From Ianthella basta (taxonomy: Eukaryota > Porifera > Demospongiae > Verongiida > Ianthellidae), in NCBI GenBank assembly GCA_964019415.1, contig OZ025878.1:7647267-7711266 (forward strand): a stretch of DNA of 64,000 nucleotides, given 5' to 3'. The position numbers and the translations under genes are program-made. The first letter of the stretch is position 1. Each line of letters begins with the position of its first letter. The notes beneath the pieces were generated by a model that was not told where the DNA came from, did no database searches, and saw only the letters and a program-made list of their open reading frames with translations. Below, piece after piece: positions 10,652-23,288 of the stretch.

Positions 10652-11597
10652 TTGTGTAATGGGACTAGATAGACATCAATTTAGATTGCTACGGGTCAAT
10701 TGGACACCTGACCTCACTAGTCCAAAAGCTAGATGATTGTGTCCAGCAATGGTATTGTGAGCTGGGCTATATGTATAGAAACGATTGCACAGTCAAACAA
10801 AAAGAAAATGCAATCTTGCAACAGAAATGCGTATATAACCAGCTGTCCAGCTGTTTGGCTGTACTCATTTGACTGATCAAAGACTGACTAGTCTCCAGAA
10901 AGCCACAGCTATGGCCAGGCCCCAACCACCACTTGTGCAGTACAATAGGAGCCATCAAAGGAGCCATATATACGTGGGCAGGTGTTTCTACACGAACACT
11001 GCTATATAGTTATGTAAACTTTGGTCCAATGCAGCAGCTACTGCTTGTGATATAATAGGAAGTACACTCACAGTGTAATAGGAAACAAGTACAGACTTGT
11101 TCCTCCAACAGCAAATGACCAATACATAGTTTGGACTGCTGCAGTCCATAGGCATTTTCTTTGAATGGTTGCTCATGCACATTGAGTACAAAGTACTGTA
11201 ATCAAAAGCATGATACCATATATGGACAGTTATGTTGGTGGGAATTCATTTCATTTAATAATATTTCACAAATTATGGCACTTGTCACAAGACTTAGTAT
11301 AAAATCCATGGATTCATACTTTAGCGATTGGGCAAGTCTTGTGCTATGAGGGTATTATAGTAAACAAGTTGGTGTTCGGAGTTTGGAGATATTGGTGGGT
11401 TGTTCTCAGAACCACTGCCATCCACCATTAGGGATACCAGCTGCAGGTATGAGCAATCACACATGTGTAGGGACTTGAGGCATAGCTAGCTACATGTACA
11501 CTGTAATCATCACTGGTAGGCAGGTAACACACCGGTTGATTACAGAGGGTGAAAGCACTTGCAGTCATGCCATGCATGCACTTGGGTCATTCACTAG

Positions 11598-12022
11598 CTA
11601 GCTCTGAGTCTGTGAGTCACTGGCCTCCTCTGATGCAGGGATCTCTTGAAAGTGCTGCAGCTTCACTCTCTCCCCATCCCAGGGCAGCCCGGAGTGGTGG
11701 AACACTAGGCTCCGACCATAAGGGATGAAGAACTCATCTGGTTGGTCTGCTTCAACGTAGCGAAATTTCAGCTCAGGAAATTGCTGCATGAAGAAGATGG
11801 CAAATTGAAGGAGAACACTAGAGCAATAATGTGTTGTTAATTGCTTACACTGTCACACACTCGTGTGCACATACACAAACACAAGCAGTAAAGTTGAGTC
11901 TCAAGCATTAAACATCACAAAAGGGACTGCCAACCTCTACAAACCGCCATGACAATGGTCAGCACAGCCCAAGTGGTCACATACCTTCAATCGTGAACTG
12001 TTCCATGCTTTGGAAGACTGCA
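11598..12022 (-). pseudogene. DYM 3'-end pseudocopy 1 (exon 15 and exon 14 scrap)
   Basis: 11598-11783 reproduces the last DYM exon (parent 30866-31051): acceptor, 61 codons and stop are kept, with changes such as YVW to YGR and EED to EAD. After an intron copy, 11985-12022 keeps only the last about 38 nt of exon 14 with its donor, then breaks into unrelated sequence. No upstream DYM exons are present, so it cannot encode dymeclin. Confidence 0.85.
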
Positions 12023-12639
12023 GTGAGGGTGCACTGGACCACTTGCACTGGCTCTACAAGGACTGCACGGGTCGGGTTAGTAGCGTGCTGCAGCTTTGCT
12101 ACCATTCAGCTACCTTCTCTTAATCAGCCTTGCTCGCTGTAGTCATGTTACCTTTGCATGCAGTTACGCAGTCTGACATTGCATGGCACACCTTGATGCT
12201 AATCCTGCTGTCTCGGTCATTACTTAGTTACCAACCTGTCCCTGCATGCATATATACTCCCGCTTGCCTCCACAATGTTGTACATTCGTCTTAGACTAGT
12301 TATTCTTATTACTAACATAGCAAGACAATACTACAATATGTGTGAAGGTAAATGCTCCCTTGTATACAAATTTGTCCTTCTATCTGCACAAGGATCAGTT
12401 GGTGAATAATCTGCTACGTATTGCCCACAAACTATTCGCTTACATTGAACAACGTAGCAATGAGCCTCTTCTTCTACAACATTCTAAGGCACACCCCACA
12501 CTCCTTTCCAATCTGAACAGAATGGAATTCAAAGTGCATAACATTCAAGTTACTGTTACTGCTACGCTCACTTCACATATTGTACTGTTATACCATGCAC
12601 ACTGTGTACCATGATATTCTGTAATGATGTTCACATAAT

Positions 12640-12780
12640 TGGTCCTTCTAGTAGTGTGTGTGTGGGGGGGGGGGTTGGTGTGTTTAAGTGTTTGTGTGTT
12701 TGTATGTGTATGTGTGTGTTTGTGCGAGCGTGCATGTGACTCTATGTGTTTGTGTGTGTGCAATCATGTGCGTGCAATAT
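12640..12780 (+). repeat. G-run and GT-rich low-complexity tract
   Basis: A poly-G run followed by imperfect GT repeats; the same tract recurs at 21680-21800 and 29665-29790 in the other units. Confidence 0.8.
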
Positions 12781-13268
12781 CTTACTAAATTTCACCAAAT
12801 CTCAGTTTGTGTGTTTGTTTGTTCCCTCATAGAATCTGTGCCTTGCAGGGAATCGTCTCAAGACACTCCATGCCAGTTGAGGGACTGGACAGGCATGTTC
12901 TTGGAGGGGTGCTGTTCACCTAGCTGCATTGCAGCTGAAGAGCAAGATTTCTTTGTCAATTCTCTGCGGACCAACACGCCATTCTTAAAATTATCGACCC
13001 TTTTACTACCGGTCATTGGCAGACTTGATACGCACCATGTCAGTTAAGGGAGTGGGACGACATGAGCTAAGAAGGGTGCTGTTCACTTAGTTGCCCTGCA
13101 GCCGAAGAGAGCGCTTCCTTGGCGTGGTTATTTTCCTTATTACATTAGTCTTGTCCCTAGGAAAAGGCTATTGAAATAAGATTCCAACTGTGACAGCATA
13201 AACCCTGTCTCCACTTTCCCGCCTATAGCTGCCCTATATAAGTCGCGACCCCTTTAAGTTTTGTACAA

Positions 13269-13318
13269 CTGATGAAGATCTCCGGATTGAAACAGCAGTT
13301 TGAAGAAAGTTGTGCTGT
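13269..13318 (+). ncRNA. Hammerhead-like motif, copy 2
   Basis: CTGATGA (13269-13275), a short hairpin, GAAAC (13289-13293), then CAGCA pairing perfectly with TGCTG (13313-13317) followed by TTA. This matches core, helix III and a possible GUU cleavage triplet. Helix I is weak. A related copy lies at 22311. Confidence 0.3.
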
Positions 13319-13646
13319 TATTTACATATTCTGGCTTGCTTGACTGTCTGATCTAACACCATCTAGTGCCTAGATGGGATGGTCTAGCAAGCCAGACTAT
13401 CATTTCCATGGCTTCATTGTTCAACTGGGCATACCTAGTACATATTTTCTGTCTAATCACTATCCAATTACTACCAATTAACAAAGAACTTTACACCTCA
13501 GGGAATGATCACAAGATTGTGTGTGTGTGTGTAGGTGTGTGTGGGGGGGGGGTCGAGTAGTCAGCGCCTCCACGTGGTGACCCCTGGGCAGTTGTTTATG
13601 CACTCTTGGCATCAACTGGCGAAAGCTGACCTTAGCGTGGACAAAC

Positions 13647-16600
13647 ATGAGTAAGAGCACGGGGTGCCGTCTGATGGCACCACTCATCACTCCATGCCAC
13701 GCTTTTTCCCCTTCGGAGGACTTGCAACCCTCCGAGGATGTTCAACAACTTGCACAAAGAACGAAGTTGAGACGGAATTGTGTATGGCACCTGGCATCTT
13801 GGAACGTTAGAACGTTACTTGACACTGTGGGACCAATTGAGACAGCAAGACAGAGGTGCGTTGGGAGGGACACAGAGGATCGTAGAATAGATCAGGTCAT
13901 TGACGTACTGGAAGACTATTGTGTGACCGTAGCAGCCCTACAGGAAACTAAATGGTTTGGCAGTGAGATTTATACAGTTGGAAAGAGCCTTGTACTAACA
14001 GCAGGTAGACCAGTGCCTAGAGATGACGGACAGCGTGGCGAGGGTGTAGCCCTTGTCCTGGGAGGCCCAGCCATACATGCATGGAAGGCAGGAGGCAGCA
14101 GGTGGAAGTCTTGGGGCTCCAGGATTGTCTCTGCTTCCCTCAGAATGGACATACACCAAAACAGCTGGCTCCATGTTCTCTCCTGCTATGCCCCCACATA
14201 TGCATCTAGTCGCGAGGCAAAGGACACTTTCTACAGCAACCTACAGCAAGCACTATCAGAAATACCACCATCTGAGACCTTCGTCATCTTAGGAGACTTC
14301 AATGCAAGAGTGGGATCCCGAAGCAGTGAAAGAGGAGACGATGTTAACAGCGATGATGATGATGAGCTGTACAAAGTTCTGGGACCTTACGGACATGGTG
14401 AGCTGAATGAAGCAGGAAAGGAATTACTATCCTTCCTCTCTATCAATGAGGCATCAGTTTGTAACACCTGGTTTCAGAAAAAGGGAATCCATAAGGCTAC
14501 TTGGCAACATCCAGGGTCAAAGAAGTGGCACTGCATTGACTATGCAATCATGAAGCAGTCACAGCGCAGGAAGTGCCTGGATGTGTCAGTAATGCGCGGA
14601 GCTCAATGTAACACTGACCATCAAATGTTATGGGTGAAGTTGCGAGTTGAACCAGGAAGACGATGATACAGACCCAGTGTTAACAGACCACACAAAAAGT
14701 TTGACATCTCCAAGCTGAAGGAGCAAGCAGCAGACAGATGTGGGAAGACGGCAGCCAAAGAGCACTTCCAAGAGATGGTTGGTGAGAAACTGAATGTGCT
14801 CTGGAAGGAGACAGACTCCATCGAGCAGAAGTGGACCTCTATGAAGTCAGCTCTTTGTGAGGCAGCTGAAGCAGAGAGAAGAGAAGACAAACAGACTGGT
14901 TTAGGGAAGGTGCACCGGCCATACGTCCATTGCTCCAGAAGCGCAACACAGCATACAACAAGTGGCTCGGCACTGGCAATGCATCAGACAAAGAGAAGTT
15001 TAAGAAAGCTCGCAAGGAAGCCCAAAAAGCCATCAGAGAAGCAAAAACAACTGGTTCTCACGTAAGGCAACAGAAGCACAGGGAGGAATAAATGGTGGAA
15101 AGGTGGTGTGGAAGTGCATCCGAGAGATCCAACGAGGGAAGAGGGGCCTAGTACCCATGAGGACTGCAAATGTGAGGGATGAGGAAGGACGCACCTGCAG
15201 CACTCCCCAACAGCAACACGATCGGTGGCGGAGGCACTTCACCAACCTCCTCAACATTGTGAGCCAGATTGATGAGAGTGAACTGAGCAGAGCAAGACAA
15301 CGACCCCCCATCCTGAAATGGCACATCCACCCTCTGCTGATGAATTGGAGAGGGCAGTCCCCAAACTGCGTAGTGGCAAAGCAGCAGGTCAATCTGAGAT
15401 CCTCCCTGAAATGCTGAAGGCTGCTTGTTGCAATGCTGGGTTTTTCAACCACCTTCTTGAGCTAGTTACAAGCATCTGGAATGAGCAGCGAGTACCTCAA
15501 GATTGGGTAGATACAATTTTAATTCCCATCCCCAAGAAAGGCGATCACCGCAGCTGTGACAATTGGAGGGGGATTGCGCTACTTGACGTTGTTGGTAAAG
15601 CAGTAGCTACTATCCTGCAAGAACGACTACAAACACTGGCTGAGCAAGAGTTACCTGAGTCGCAATGCGGCTTTCGCAAGGAAAGGAGCTGCACAGACAT
15701 GATTTTTGTGATCCGCCAACTAGTGGAGAAATCCTGGGAGCACAAATCTAAGTCTTTCTTCACCTTTGTCGACCTCAAAAAGGCTTATGATTCTGTGCCC
15801 AGGAAAGGCATGTGGCTAGCTTTGAAGAAGCTTGGGGTCCCAGAGAGGGCAGTGAACCTTATAGAAGCTTTCCACTCCAACATGAAGGCCAAGATCCGTA
15901 TGAACGGTGAGCTCTTGGAGGACATCAGGGTTGAGAATGGATTGAGGCAAGGCTGCTGCATGGCCCCAGTTCTCTTTAACCTCTACACCACCTTAGTCAT
16001 TGAGCAATGGCAGGACAGAGCAGCTGGAAATGAAGGAGTTGGGATTACACTGAGATTCAAGATGGACGAGAAACTCTTTCGCAGATACACTAAGAACGCA
16101 AGTGAACAGAAGATCTCAGAGTGTCTATTTGCTGATGACGGGGCCCTGCTAGCATCTAGTAGAAGTGGTGCTGAGGCTGCTGCCATTGCATACCAGGAGA
16201 CCAGCGGGAAATTTGGTTTGACTGTCAACATCAACAAGACCAAGCATATGGTGGCCGGCCGAGAAGCAACCACCAGTGATGAGGAACCCCTACCCATGCA
16301 AGGTGGTAACATCGAATCAGTTGAAGAGTTTCCCTACCTTGGTTCAGTGGTGGCTGCCTCAGGGAAGATAGACGCAGATGTGGATAGACGGATCACACAG
16401 GCATCCTCAGCATTTGGTGCACTGAGAAAATCAGTCTTCTTAGATCGAGACTTGAGCCTTGTCACCAAGAGGAAAGTGTACCAAGCCTGCGTGCTGTCTG
16501 TCCTTCTATACGGCTCTGAATGTTGGACACTACTCAAGAGGCACTCCAGGAAGTTAGATGTATTCCACCACAGATGTATCAGAATAGTACTAGGAATCAG

Positions 16601-17160
16601 TAGTCACGTGCAATGGAGCAGTTGCATCACCTCAGATCAACTGCGTCAAAAATGAGGAGACATGGAGACTATCACAACGAAGATTGCAAAACGACGGCTC
16701 CAGTGGCTAGGTCACCTGGCTCGCATGCCAGACAGCAGAGTACCAAAGAAAGCTCTCTTTGGATGGCTCTGCCAACCACGACCGAGATGCGGCCCAAAGA
16801 AGAGATGGAGAGACGTGATTAATGATGACCTAAAAGCTATCGGTGTGACAGAGAAAGAATGGTACAAGGCAGCTACGACGTCTAGAAGTGACTGGAAAGC
16901 TATTTGCAACACTGGACTGGAACTTGCACGCACCTCCCATGTAATGCATCAAGCAGCACCAGAGGGCCGCCCCGTCATGTGTGACACGTGCCAGAGGACC
17001 TTCCACAGAGAAGGAGATAAGAAGAGGCACAAGTGTACCAAGGAGAGGATGAAGCCCATTAGCGAGCAGAAAGGAGCAGTACACTGCGACACATGTGACA
17101 GGTAGTTCCTGAGCTGAGGTGGCTTCACAGTACATGTTTGCCAACCCCAGGACCAGACAT
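13647..17160 (+). pseudogene. LINE endonuclease-reverse transcriptase ORF, broken
   Basis: The N-terminal AP-endonuclease domain shows SWNVRTL, LQETKW, a GDFNARVG active-site block and NTDHQMLWVKL near its end (14630). The reverse transcriptase (15318-16655) shows PIPKKGDHRSCDNWRGI, QCGFRKERSCTD, FVDLKKAYD, GLRQGCCMAP and the catalytic FADD. The C-terminal part (16662-17160) has LQWLGHL and CDTCQRTFHREGDKKRHKC, then a second finger interrupted by stops. Damage: in-frame TGA after the endonuclease (14664), frameshifts around 14905-15100 and 15310, TGA at a Trp-like codon (about 16653), stops at 17103 and shortly after. Not translatable as one protein. Confidence 0.9.
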
Positions 17161-17233
17161 GAGGAAGTTCTCAGCTTTGCCCCAATTTTGGGGTGGCGTG
17201 GCCGATTACGGCAGCCATAACACAGGACAGGAC

Positions 17234-17339
<106 letters not shown>

Positions 17340-17783
17340 ATGTGCTCACATGTACATGTGTTTGTGTGCCATAGTCATGTGGTAATGATGTAGATTACTG
17401 TATGTTATTGGTAGTAGACATACTCACTTAACAACATGTATATGAACATACACATAACATTATGTAGTTATAATGCCAATAATATATAGACAGTACATGC
17501 ATGCAGGAACATACACTTGCCTTCACTACATCTCCCTGTTGTTAGGGAAGTGAGAACAACCACACATATAGGAGCTCAGAGTGAGACCAATACATTGTAC
17601 ATGTACCGTATTATCTGTAAGTTTTCAGGACCCACTGGAAGACCAGCACCTTGCTGAAGGGGCACTTCCTGCAAAATGGAGATTTATCTACCTTATCTAT
17701 CTATCTATCTACCTCTCATAAGTAACAACAGAGCAATGATGCAGAAGGTGATTATAATGTGTGTGATGTGAGCTGATCACGTT

Positions 17784-18092
17784 TTAGCTCGCTTCCTTCC
17801 ACTTACAGGCTGTCAGCATACAGTGGTTTTTGGGTTCCTGGTCCCGATTGACTTGCTCCCTCACATAAAATGAAGTATTGAGAAGGTCAAGCATGCACAC
17901 GTGCTTCAAGTGTTGAAAGGGCAAGTGAAGCGCAAAGTCAATCGGCACTGGTAGCCCTAAAACCACTGTAATTAACGCAGACCGTCTCGAATCGAGGCTA
18001 ATCACATTCACCATAATCACACAAATGAGACAAAACTGATTTTCCCGCTTCTGCCACGTTATTGACATTAATTTAACGGAAGGAGTGAACAT
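17784..18092 (-). CDS. Hypothetical 102-aa ORF, conserved between units
   Basis: An open frame ending ...HCMLTACKWKEAS is kept as a 103-aa frame in unit 4 (22789-23100) with scattered substitutions and no frameshift. A partial match survives at about 2865-2990. It lies directly downstream of the 7TM genes on the same strand, so it may instead be their 3' flank. No family recognised. Confidence 0.25.
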   Translation of the reverse strand: MFTPSVKLMSITWQKRENQFCLICVIMVNVISLDSRRSALITVVLGLPVPIDFALHLPFQHLKHVCMLDLLNTSFYVREQVNRDQEPKNHCMLTACKWKEAS

Positions 18093-18225
18093 TTAACACT
18101 GATAATGCTGCATACAATTATATCAAAAAGTGTACATAATATTAGCTATGTAAGAAAAACAGTTTATGCATCCCATAACAAAAGTCTCTATGAGCACTAG
18201 ATGTGATGCCTTAGTGAGTCCTCCT

Positions 18226-19329
18226 TTAGACTGTTGCCGTGACCATGCGACCTTCACCATTGTTGTCATTGTTGTTGTTGTTGTGATTGCGTTTACAACA
18301 GCACAACCAGTGCAACAGCCTTCTCCGGATTGATTTGAAGAAAATGAGAATCAAAATGGGAGTGGGGATGAGTCCAGCATTCAGCAATGTGAAGGCAGCA
18401 TAAATTAGTATATGCATCCTCTTATGAGCTTTTTCAATTTCACCCATACCAAATACATAATGGTCAGCAGTGATGGCCATTACAAGAGGAACAATTAGTC
18501 CAATCATGTTAAGTCCACTGCCAAGAAGTAGAAAGAAACCAAACTTAACCAATGTCTTCTCCACTGCACTGGCTGAGGTGAAGCTGCGTCTATTGCAGCA
18601 AATGATGAGTAGGAATACGACTGCCACAGAAGGAGTGACTACACCAAAGAAAAACAAAGACATTCCCCAAAAAATATAAGCAGATTGCTCACAAGGTCCA
18701 ATTATGGGATGGCAATAATATTGTGTATCCACTAGCCAGTAGTCAGTGCTGATAACTTGCTGTGAAAACAATGGTGAAGTCACTAGAAATGTTATTCCCC
18801 ACAGAACAACCACTGCTACAAGGACTGTAACCACTAAGCGTTTCTTGGTGGCATTGCCATGCTTGATAATTATGTAGACCACAATGGCAAAAGTGGCCAT
18901 GAAAACCGATCTTGCCGCTCCTCCAACGGATACAAGAAACAATGGGATAGTACAGGGCTGGCTGGGTGGGTCGTTCATTGGGAAATAATAACTGAGGACA
19001 ATCTCTGCAATGTGAAACATGATCAGTCCAAGAGCACTTAGGAGACCAGAGATCAAGCTGCTTGCCAGAACCAGACGGATTACCTTCACAATGGAAGACT
19101 CTAGGGCCAAGGCCACCAGAATGGCTGTATTCACAGCAATCACAGGAAGCACCACTGCCAGTAGCATTACTGCGTTGAAGGCTGTAAAGCCATCATCTCC
19201 TGGATAAAAAGTACAGTTGACTTGACAGCTGTTCGTACAGATCTGGTACTGGGAGATGGAGCTTGAGCAGCTGTAATTATAATCCAGGCAGTTGTAGAAA
19301 CAGGTGGTGTTCACACGGGTGCAGCTCAT
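18226..19329 (-). CDS. 7TM receptor, array copy 3
   Basis: Intact single-exon 367-aa receptor, the shortest of the four because its ectodomain is only about 47 residues. That ectodomain is still Cys-rich with sequons (NTT, NYS, NCT). Seven membrane segments, the TM3 and ECL2 cysteines, and the NAGLIPTPIL TM7 motif are conserved. The cytoplasmic tail lacks the MAKKRK block of copies 1 and 2 and goes from LLHWLCCCKRN straight into the Asn run and the MVTATV end. The Met at 19329 is the first in frame and equals the MSC start of the paralogues, supporting that start for all four. Confidence 0.87.
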   Translation of the reverse strand: MSCTRVNTTCFYNCLDYNYSCSSSISQYQICTNSCQVNCTFYPGDDGFTAFNAVMLLAVVLPVIAVNTAILVALALESSIVKVIRLVLASSLISGLLSALGLIMFHIAEIVLSYYFPMNDPPSQPCTIPLFLVSVGGAARSVFMATFAIVVYIIIKHGNATKKRLVVTVLVAVVVLWGITFLVTSPLFSQQVISTDYWLVDTQYYCHPIIGPCEQSAYIFWGMSLFFFGVVTPSVAVVFLLIICCNRRSFTSASAVEKTLVKFGFFLLLGSGLNMIGLIVPLVMAITADHYVFGMGEIEKAHKRMHILIYAAFTLLNAGLIPTPILILIFFKSIRRRLLHWLCCCKRNHNNNNNDNNGEGRMVTATV

Positions 19330-19382
19330 AGTTGATCCGTCTTTCTATTCTAGTTAGCTATAAATCCACTTTGCTTCACGGC

Positions 19383-19392
19383 TTAAATAGCC
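19383..19392 (-). promoter_or_regulatory. TATA-like box of 7TM copy 3
   Basis: Minus-strand GGCTATTTAA about 55-60 bp upstream of the start codon, in the block conserved across the array. Confidence 0.55.
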
Positions 19393-20621
19393 TACACCTC
19401 AAAATTCAATTTACTCTGAAAACATGAAAGATTTCATCTGTATGAGCCATGATACCAAATGTGTATGTTGGTTCATGATTCCCTATCATGAACCCACATA
19501 CACACCCATTGGCAGACTTGATACGCACCATGCCAGTTAAGGGAGTGGGAGGACATGAGCTTAGAGGGGTGCTGTTCACCTAGCTGCCCTGCAGCCGAAG
19601 AGAGCGCTTCCTTGGCGTGGTTTCTCTCCTTATTACATTAGTCGTGTCTCTAGGAAAAGGCTATTGAAATAAGATTACAAATATGGCAGCATAAAGATGA
19701 CTGTGGAATTTCCACTGATAGCAATAATTGTCTACACTGGCTGAACCCCTAGCTGTGTAGCTACATAATTATACAATTATATATATCATACACATCAGTA
19801 TAATGTAGCTACCCTATAGTATATACCCCCAAGGTCCTGCTGTATGGCTGTGCTACGTACATATATAGCTTGACTGATAAAAGACTGACCAAATGCCACA
19901 GTTATATGGTCAGGCCCCAACACTTATACAGATCAAAGAAGCCATACTTGGGCAGTTGTTTCTATAGAAACATTGCTAATTAATTTTTGCAAGCTTTGGC
20001 CCCAAAGGTGTTCCTACACAAACACTGCTAGTTATGTAAACTTTGGTCCACATGTTGCTGCTTCTGACATAACAGGAAATACACACAGCAGTAGGAAACA
20101 AGTACATGCCTGACTTGTTCTTCCCACAGCAAATGACCCACATACCCTTGTATGGTTTGGACAGCTGCAGTCTACAGGCCTTTTTATGGAATGCTTGCTC
20201 ATGCATGCACATCAAGTACAAAGTATACTGTAATCAAATCATGATACTATACATGGCCAGTTATTTTGGTGGGAATTCATTTCATTTAATAATTATGCAC
20301 AAATTATGGCATTTGGTGCAAAGCAAAAAATTCATGCATGGATTCATACTTTGGCAATCGGGCATGCCTTCTGCTAAGAGGGTAATATACTAAACAACTT
20401 GGCATTTGGAGATATTGGTGGGTTGTTCTCAGAACCACCATCCACCATTAGGGATACCAGCTGCAGGCATGAGCAATCACACATGTGTAGGGACTTGATC
20501 GAGGCATAGCTAGCTACATGTACACTGTAATCATCACTGGTAGGCAGGTAACACACCGGTTGATTACAGAGGGTGAAAGCACTTGCAGTCATGCCATGCA
20601 TGCACTTGGGTCATTCACTAG

Positions 20622-21046
20622 CTAGCTCTGAGTCTGTGAGTCACTGGCCTCCTCTGATGCAGAGATCTCTTGAAAGTGCTGCAGCTTCACTCTCTCCCCA
20701 TCCCAGTGCAACCCAGAGTGATGGAACACTAGGCTCCACACGTAAGGGATGAAGAACTCATCTGGTTGGTCTTCTTCAACATAGCGAAATTTCAGCTCAG
20801 GAAATTGCTGCATGAAGAAGATGGCAAATTTAAGGAGAGCACTAGAGCAATAATGTGTTGTTAATTGCTTACACTGTCACACACTCGTGTGCACATACAC
20901 AAACACAATCAGTAAAGTTGAGTCTCAAGCATTGAACATCACAAAAGGGACTGCCAACCTCTGCAAACCGCCATGACAATGGTCAGCACAGCCCAAGTGG
21001 TCACATACCTTCAATCGTGAACTGTTCCACACTTTGGAAGACTGCA
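20622..21046 (-). pseudogene. DYM 3'-end pseudocopy 2
   Basis: 20622-20807 copies DYM exon 15 with an intact frame and acceptor, including [19 protein letters not shown]. 21009-21046 keeps the same short exon 14 remnant and breakpoint as pseudocopy 1, so the two share one truncation event. No other DYM exons nearby. Confidence 0.85.
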
Positions 21047-22310
21047 GTGAGGGTGCACTGGACCACTTGGCTCTACAAGGACTGCACGGGTCGGGTTAGA
21101 AGCGTGCTGCAGCTTTGCTACCATTCAGCTACCTTCTCTTAATCAGCCTTGCTCGCTGCAGTCATGTTACCTTTGCATGCAGTTACGCAGTCTGACATTG
21201 CATGGCACACCTTGATGCTAATCCTGCTGTCTCGGTCATTACTTAGTTACCAACCTGTCCTTGCATGCATATATACTCCCGCTCGCCCCCACAATGTTTT
21301 ACATTCGTCTTAGACTAGTTATTCTTATTACTAACATAGCAAGACAATACTACAATATGTGTGAAGGTAAATGCTCCCTTGTATACAAATTTGTCCTTCT
21401 ACCTGCACAAGGATCAGCTGTTGAATAATCTGCTACGTATTGCCCACAAACTATTCGCTTACATTGAACAACGTAGCAATGAGCCTCTTCTTCTACAACA
21501 TTCTGAGGCACACCCCACACTCCTTTCCAATCTGAACAGAATGGAATTCAAAGTGCACAACATTCAGGTTACTGTTACTGCTACTGGCATTGCTCACTTC
21601 ACATATTGTACTGTTATACCATGCACACTGTGCACCGAGATTTTCTGTAATGATGTTCACATAATTGGTCCTTCTAGTAGTGTGTGTGTGTGGGGGGGGG
21701 GGGGGTTGGTGTGTGTAAGTGTGTGTGTGTTTGTATGTGTATGTGTGTGTTTGTGCGAGCATGCATGTGACTCTATGTGTTTGTGTGTGTGCATGCACAT
21801 GCGCACAATATCTTACTATAATTCTGAATCACCAAATCTCAGTTTGTGTGTTTGTTTGTTCCCTCATAAAATCTGTGCTTTGCAGGGTATTGTCTCAAGA
21901 CACTCCATGCCAGTTGAGGGACTGGGCAGGCATGTTCTTGGAGGGGTGCCGTTCACCTAGCTGCATTGCAGTTGAAGAGCAAGATTTCTTTGTCAGTTCT
22001 CTGCAGACCGACACGCCATTCTTAAAATTATCGACCCTTTTACTACCGGTCATTGGCAGACTTGATACGCACCATGTCAATTAAGGGAGTGGGAGGACAT
22101 GAGCTAAGAGGGGTGTTGTTCACCTAGTTGCCCTGCATCCGAAGAGAGCGCTTCCTTGGCGTGGTTATTTTCCTTATTACATTAGTCTTGTCCCTAGGAA
22201 AAGGCTATTGTAATAAGATTCCAACTGTGACAGCATAAATCCTGTCTCCACTTTCCCGCCTATAGCTGCCCTATATACAGTAAGTCGCGACCCCTTTAAG
22301 TTTTGTACAA

Positions 22311-22360
22311 CTGATGAAGATCTCCGGATCGAAACAGCAGTTTGAAGAAGGTTGTGCTGT
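22311..22360 (+). ncRNA. Hammerhead-like motif, copy 3
   Basis: CTGATGA 22311-22317, GAAAC 22331-22335, helix III CAGCA 22335-22339 with TGCTG 22355-22359. Same layout as the 13269 copy; helix I again weak. Confidence 0.3.
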
Positions 22361-22788
22361 TATTTACATATTCTGGCTTGCTGTTTGTGTGCCATAGTCA
22401 TGTGGTAATGATGTAGATTACTGTATGTTATTGGTAGTAGACATACTCACTTAACAACATGTATATGAACATACACATAACATTATAATGCCAATAATAT
22501 ATAGACAGTACATGCATGCAGGAACATACACTTTGCCTTCACTACATGTCCCTGTTGTTAGAGAAGTGAGAACAACCACACATATAGAAGCTCAGAGTGA
22601 GACCAATACATTGTACATGTACAGTATTATCTGTACATTTTCAGGACCCACTGGAAGACCAGCACCTTGCTGAAGGGGCACTTCCTGCAAAATGGAGATT
22701 TATCTACCTTATCTATCTATCTACCTCTCATAAGTAACAACAGAGCAATGATGCAGAAGGTGATTATAATGTGCGTGATGTGAGCTGA

Positions 22789-23100
22789 TCACGTGCTCAC
22801 TTCCTTCCACTTACAGGCTGTCAGCATACAGTGGTTTTTGGGTTCCTGGTCCCAATTGACTTGCTCCCTCACATAAAATGAAGTATTGAGAAGGTCGAGC
22901 ATGCACACGTGCTTCAAGTGTTGAAAGGGCAAGTGAATCACAAAGTCAATCGGCACTGGTAGCCCTAAAACAACTGTAATTAACGCAGACCGTCTCGAAT
23001 CGAAGCTAATCACATTCACCATAATCACACAAATGAGACAAAACTGACTTTCCCGCTTCCGCCAAGTTATCGACATTAATTTAACGTAAGGAGTGAACAT
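22789..23100 (-). CDS. Hypothetical 103-aa ORF, unit 4 copy
   Basis: Counterpart of the ORF at 17784-18092, open throughout, with about a dozen amino-acid differences and a two-residue different end. Function unknown; it could be non-coding flank of the 7TM gene. Confidence 0.25.
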   Translation of the reverse strand: MFTPYVKLMSITWRKRESQFCLICVIMVNVISFDSRRSALITVVLGLPVPIDFVIHLPFQHLKHVCMLDLLNTSFYVREQVNWDQEPKNHCMLTACKWKEVST

Positions 23101-23288
23101 TTAACACTGATAATGCTGCATACAATTATATCAAAAAGTGTACATAATATTAGCTATGTAAGAAAAACAATTTATGCATCCCATAACAAAAGTCTCTACG
23201 AGCAAATCTAGCTAATGGTAAATAGTTCAAACTCAGTTCTACTTGTCAAACAGTGTAAACTAGATGTGGTGCCTTAGTGAGTCCTCCT

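Larger units (their letters stand above)
17361..22384. repeat. Segmental duplication unit 3 (about 5.0 kb)
   Basis: Begins tttgtgtgccatagtcatg and ends where the same sequence restarts at 22385. It contains the conserved 102-aa ORF, 7TM copy 3, a DYM 3' pseudocopy, a GT-rich tract and a hammerhead-like motif. The 22385 unit follows directly; the LINE and its flanks are absent at that junction. Confidence 0.8.

Noticed and set aside
12342-12614. ORFs at 12342-12614 and 21361-21960 as a small gene
   Set aside because: They merge paralogous spacer sequence with a GT tract, and the shared part corresponds to the antisense of the Cys-rich remnant in the 27.4-29.6 kb inverted repeat.
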